Assembly: GCF_018327705.1 (NCBI RefSeq)
Contig: NZ_BNEM01000001.1
Coordinates: 4,340,001-4,404,000 of the forward strand
Origin: Catellatospora sp. TT07R-123
GTDB taxonomy: Bacteria > Actinomycetota > Actinomycetes > Mycobacteriales > Micromonosporaceae
Reading direction: 5' to 3'
DNA length: 64,000 bases
Program-made: the position numbers and the translations under genes
Part shown: positions 61,185 to 64,000 of the stretch, piece after piece
Layout of the letters: each line of letters opens with the position of its first letter
Numbering within the stretch: the first letter of the stretch is position 1
The notes under the pieces: generated by a model
What the model was told of the DNA's origin: nothing
What the model saw: only the letters and a program-made list of their open reading frames with translations
Database searches by the model: none

Positions 61185-61970
61185 GTGCGTCGGGCTGCCC
61201 TCACCCCCCTTGCCTTGATCGTCGCGACTGTCGCCCTGTCGGGCTGCGGGGACACCGTCCCCCAGGCCACGCCGAGCGCCAGCGCGACGGCCGCCGCCGG
61301 TCCGGTCGAGCCGACCGAGCCGCGCGCCCAGCTCGCCGGGCGGGCCGCGGCAGCCAAGGACCTCAAGCAGGTCGCCACGTACACCTTCACCTCGCCGAAA
61401 CGGCCGGTGCGCCGGGTGACCATCACCCGGGCGATCGACCGCACCTGGCGCATCGACCTGCCCGGCGGCGCGCAGAGCGGCCAGGTCGACATCGCGCTGG
61501 TCTGGACCGCCGGGGCGCTGCACCAGTGCGCCCTGCCCGCGGGCAACCACCCCTACGCCGGCTGCGTGCGGCTGCCCGGGGCGCTGCCCGCCAAGGCCGA
61601 CGTGAAGCTGGAACACCTGGTCACCGACTGGCTGACCGTGCTCACCGACCGCCGCGCGGCACTGGCCGTGGCCGAGGTCGACGCGCTGCCGGGCGCCATC
61701 GGCCGCTGCTACTCGGTGGAGTCGTCGGCGGCCAGCCTCAAGCTGCCGATGGACCCGGGCATCTACTGCTTCGAGAGCGACGGCACGCTGACCGCGGCCC
61801 GGGTCGGCTTCGGCACGCTGATGCTGGTCGGGGCGCCCGCGCCGGGCCCGCAGACCGTGCAGCTGCCCGGCCCGATCGTGCCCGGCCAGCCGCTGCCGAT
61901 CAACGCCCCGCCCTCCCCCAGCCCGTCCGTCTCGGCCTCCGGCACCCCGAGCCCATCCCCGAAGGCGTGA
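61185..61970 (+). CDS. Putative lipoprotein, unknown function
   Basis: 261 aa from a GTG at 61185; GACAAT lies 6 nt upstream (leaderless type). RRAALTPLALIVATVALSGC is a signal peptide with lipobox Cys21. The mature protein has a beta-rich region (TYTFTSPKRPVRRVTITRAI) and two further Cys-containing loops (HQCALPAGNHPYAGC; GRCYSV; IYCFESDG), then a Pro/Ser-rich tail. Similar lipoproteins of unknown role are common in actinomycetes. No partner is evident. Confidence 0.82.
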   Translation: MRRAALTPLALIVATVALSGCGDTVPQATPSASATAAAGPVEPTEPRAQLAGRAAAAKDLKQVATYTFTSPKRPVRRVTITRAIDRTWRIDLPGGAQSGQVDIALVWTAGALHQCALPAGNHPYAGCVRLPGALPAKADVKLEHLVTDWLTVLTDRRAALAVAEVDALPGAIGRCYSVESSAASLKLPMDPGIYCFESDGTLTAARVGFGTLMLVGAPAPGPQTVQLPGPIVPGQPLPINAPPSPSPSVSASGTPSPSPKA

Positions 61971-62064
61971 CAGCAGACGCTGTCCACAGCCGAGAATCGG
62001 CGGTATCTCTGGATCTGCCCGTGCCGGTACGCTGAAACTCCTTACGCGTCGAGCAGGGAGGGTG

Positions 62065-62625
62065 ATGATCGTGACTGTGACCATCGATCTGCCCAGCGAT
62101 GGCGTGATCACGCGCGCGACGTTCGAGAACCTGCCCACGCCCAACCGGGGCTGGGCATGGGAGTTGCACGACGGAAGGCTGGAGCTCGTCCACATGCCGG
62201 TCACCATCTGGCACTGGCAGATCATCCTGATGATCCTGGAGCACTGGCGCCGCCACGGGCACGAGGTCGCCGGGGAGCAGTACGTCGCGGACAGCGGTTT
62301 CGTCCGCGGCGGCAGCGGCCGCAACAACTTCGTCGCCGACGGCGTCGTCTTCGTCGCCGGGCACCGGCCCCGACCTCGCGATACGACCCACGACGCGGGA
62401 GTCATCCACGTCGTAGTCGAGGCCGTCTCGGACCGCAGCGAGGAGAACGACGCCGTGAACAAGTTCGGTGTCTACGCGGCTCTCGGCGTCGAGCACTACT
62501 GGATCGTGCGCGGGGACGCGGACGCAGACCAGGTCGACGGCATGATCACCATGCACGTCCTGCGCGACGGGGCATACGAGGTAGCCGGACACCGCATGGT
62601 CTCCCGTCTTGGCGAAGGATCCTGA
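62065..62625 (+). CDS. Uma2/DUF820-family putative restriction-endonuclease-fold protein
   Basis: 186 aa. GGGAGG lies 4 nt before the ATG at 62065 (the adjacent GTG at 62062 is too close). PD-(D/E)XK-type residues fall in order: FVADGVVFVAG (Asp), VVVEAVS (Glu) and VNKFGVYAALGVEHYWIV (Lys), as in Uma2 proteins, which are abundant in actinobacteria and cyanobacteria and mostly uncharacterised. Function unknown; a nuclease activity is inferred from the fold. Confidence 0.85.
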   Translation: MIVTVTIDLPSDGVITRATFENLPTPNRGWAWELHDGRLELVHMPVTIWHWQIILMILEHWRRHGHEVAGEQYVADSGFVRGGSGRNNFVADGVVFVAGHRPRPRDTTHDAGVIHVVVEAVSDRSEENDAVNKFGVYAALGVEHYWIVRGDADADQVDGMITMHVLRDGAYEVAGHRMVSRLGEGS

Positions 62626-62676
62626 AACCGCAGGTCGGCGAGCACGGGGCAGCAGGATGAGCACCCGTCCGGTGGG

Positions 62677-63936
62677 ATGTCCGGCATGGGGGTACGCGAG
62701 AACCTGGTCCCGCCCGCCGGTGTCGCCCGGCAGCTGGCCGTCCAGAGTCTGCTGTTCGGGGTCGGGCAGGGCACCTTCCTCACCGGCAGCGCCGTCTTCT
62801 TCACCCGCGTCGTCGGCCTGCGCCCGCACGAGATCGGCCTCGGACTGTCCGCCGCCGCGGCGACGGCGCTGCTGCTCTCCGTACCGCTGAGCTCGCTCGC
62901 CGACCGGCTCGGCCCGCTGATGCTCTGGAGCCGGGGCGTCGCGCTGCAGGGGCTGCTGTTCGCGGTGTGGCCGCTCGTGCGCGGGTTCGCCACGTTCCTC
63001 GTGGTGATCGTGGCCGTGGAGCTGCTCGGCACCGTGGCACAGGCCGGGCGCAGCGTGTATCTGATCGAGGCCCTCGACCCGAAGGAACGCGTGCGGACGC
63101 TCGCCTTCTCCCGCTCCTGGCTCAACGTCGGCTGGTCACTGGGTGCCGGGCTCGCCGCCCTGGCGCTGGCGATCGACGCCCGGCCCGCGTACTACGCGAT
63201 GGTGCTGGTCAACAGTGTTCTGCTGCTCGGCAACGCCGTCTTCATCGCCAGGCTGCCCGGGGCCGGGCAGCGCCGCGAGGCCCGGGCCGAGCGCCCGCGC
63301 GTGCTGGAGGTGTTCCGCGACCGGCCCTACCTGGCGGTCACCGCCGTCTGCGCGGTGATGGGCTGCTTCGTCACGGTGGAGCTGGAGGTGGCTCCGCTCT
63401 GGCTGCTGCACGACACCGACGCGCCGCGCTGGTGGCTGGGCGTGCTCACCCTGATCAACACATTGATGGCCACGACGTTGCAGGTGGCGCTGACCAGCGG
63501 GACGCACACCCTGCCCGGGGCCGTGCGCGCGCTGCGGCTGGGCGGCGTCGCCGCGGCGGTGGGCTGCCCGGTCTACCTGCTCGCGGGCGGCACCAGCGGC
63601 TGGCTGACGATGGCGCTGCTGGCGGTGGCCACGGTGCTGCTGACCCTGTGCGAGCTGCTTCAGTCGGCGGGCGCGTGGACCCTGATGGCCGAGCTGCCGC
63701 CGGCGGAGCGGCGGGGCGCGTACCTCGGGGCGTACCGGATGGGCACGTCGGCGCAGATGATGATCGGGCCGGCGGCGCTGATCGCGCTGGCGGTCAGCAC
63801 GGGCGGGTGGGGCTGGCTGGTGATCGCCGGGCTGTTCGCGGTCGGGGCGCTGATCATCGGGCCGGTGGTGGGACGTGCGGCGGACTCGCGTCCCAGTCTT
63901 CGGGCAACTGCTCCCGCAACGGCCACAGCGGCGTAA
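62677..63936 (+). CDS. MFS transporter
   Basis: 419 aa with about twelve hydrophobic helices; LSSLADRLGPLMLWSRG is the loop 2-3 MFS signature region. Probably an efflux or uptake pump; the substrate cannot be read. The ATG at 62677 has a weak GGTGGG upstream; ATG 62686 is an alternative start. It lies 51 bp past the Uma2 gene and may be transcribed with it. Confidence 0.88.
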   Translation: MSGMGVRENLVPPAGVARQLAVQSLLFGVGQGTFLTGSAVFFTRVVGLRPHEIGLGLSAAAATALLLSVPLSSLADRLGPLMLWSRGVALQGLLFAVWPLVRGFATFLVVIVAVELLGTVAQAGRSVYLIEALDPKERVRTLAFSRSWLNVGWSLGAGLAALALAIDARPAYYAMVLVNSVLLLGNAVFIARLPGAGQRREARAERPRVLEVFRDRPYLAVTAVCAVMGCFVTVELEVAPLWLLHDTDAPRWWLGVLTLINTLMATTLQVALTSGTHTLPGAVRALRLGGVAAAVGCPVYLLAGGTSGWLTMALLAVATVLLTLCELLQSAGAWTLMAELPPAERRGAYLGAYRMGTSAQMMIGPAALIALAVSTGGWGWLVIAGLFAVGALIIGPVVGRAADSRPSLRATAPATATAA

Positions 63937-63950
63937 AGTCGACCACTGTC

Positions 63951-63995
63951 ATGCGGTACGTGAGCCTCCTGCTTCGCTGCCGCGACGAGGCCTAG
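63951..63995 (+). CDS. 14-aa Leu-rich leader peptide, putative attenuator at the window edge
   Basis: ATG-to-TAG ORF encoding MRYVSLLLRCRDEA. Three consecutive Leu codons (CTC, CTG, CTT) include the rare CTT. TAAAGT at 63934-63939 is a possible -10. In actinobacteria leuA often lies near lysC-asd and its leader peptides are Leu-rich, so this may be the leuA leader; the structural gene would be outside the window. Very short, so tentative. Confidence 0.4.
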   Translation: MRYVSLLLRCRDEA

Positions 63996-64000
63996 CCGCT

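Overview
The window is chromosomal DNA of a very GC-rich actinomycete. Its gene content points to Micromonosporaceae or close relatives: a type VII secretion (ESX) gene set, WhiB and Crp regulators, a PonA2-type penicillin-binding protein, MarP, many GTG/TTG starts and many starts without a Shine-Dalgarno sequence. No integrase, transposase, CRISPR array or rRNA was seen. The genus is an inference.

Layout. 1-4.95 kb: the end of an M23 peptidase gene, several unrecognised small proteins, and an FtsK/SpoIIIE-like ATPase with a membrane partner. 4.95-19.6 kb: a housekeeping block (folE, ftsH, hpt, zincin-like protease, tilS, dacB, ppa) whose usual actinobacterial order is rearranged by a flipped zincin-tilS pair and by an AraC regulator, a secreted subtilase and a GGT-family enzyme. 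19.7-26.6 kb: a compact ESX locus (eccC divergent from eccD-mycP) lacking eccB, eccE and Esx genes. 26.8-32.2 kb: marP-nudix-tlpA-nth, capA and crp, matching M. tuberculosis Rv3671c-Rv3676 apart from capA. 32.2-42.15 kb: an insertion in that conserved block carrying a chaplin-like secreted protein, an acyl-CoA carboxylase pair with a degenerate carboxyltransferase, a Ser/Thr kinase and a cyclase-ATPase. 42.15-51.9 kb: the conserved block resumes (MBL, RidA, DUF4177, two Get3/ArsA-like ATPases, WhiB4-like, PonA2-like, metallophosphoesterase = Rv3677c-Rv3683), with a Pro-rich membrane protein and a YqeY gene added. 51.95 kb: tRNA-Pro(CGG). 52.1-58.4 kb: accessory genes, including an ECF sigma factor fused to a membrane anchor and outer domain, and a GAF-GGDEF protein. 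58.6-64 kb: the lysC-asd operon, a lipoprotein, a Uma2 nuclease, an MFS transporter and a short Leu-rich leader ORF at the edge.

Common themes. Cell-envelope work dominates (DacB, PonA2, MarP, CapA, FtsH, ESX, chaplin-like, subtilases, lysC-asd for diaminopimelate). Three noncoding patterns recur. (1) A 19-nt hairpin unit, GCAGTTTC-SSS-GAAACTGC, occurs at five gene 3' ends, four of them convergent junctions. (2) An AAGGGCACCTTC-type bidirectional terminator occurs at three convergent junctions. (3) A TANNNT hexamer lies 6-8 nt before more than a dozen ATG/GTG starts that lack a good ribosome-binding site, the signature of leaderless mRNA. All motif counts were made by eye; no alignments or database searches were run.
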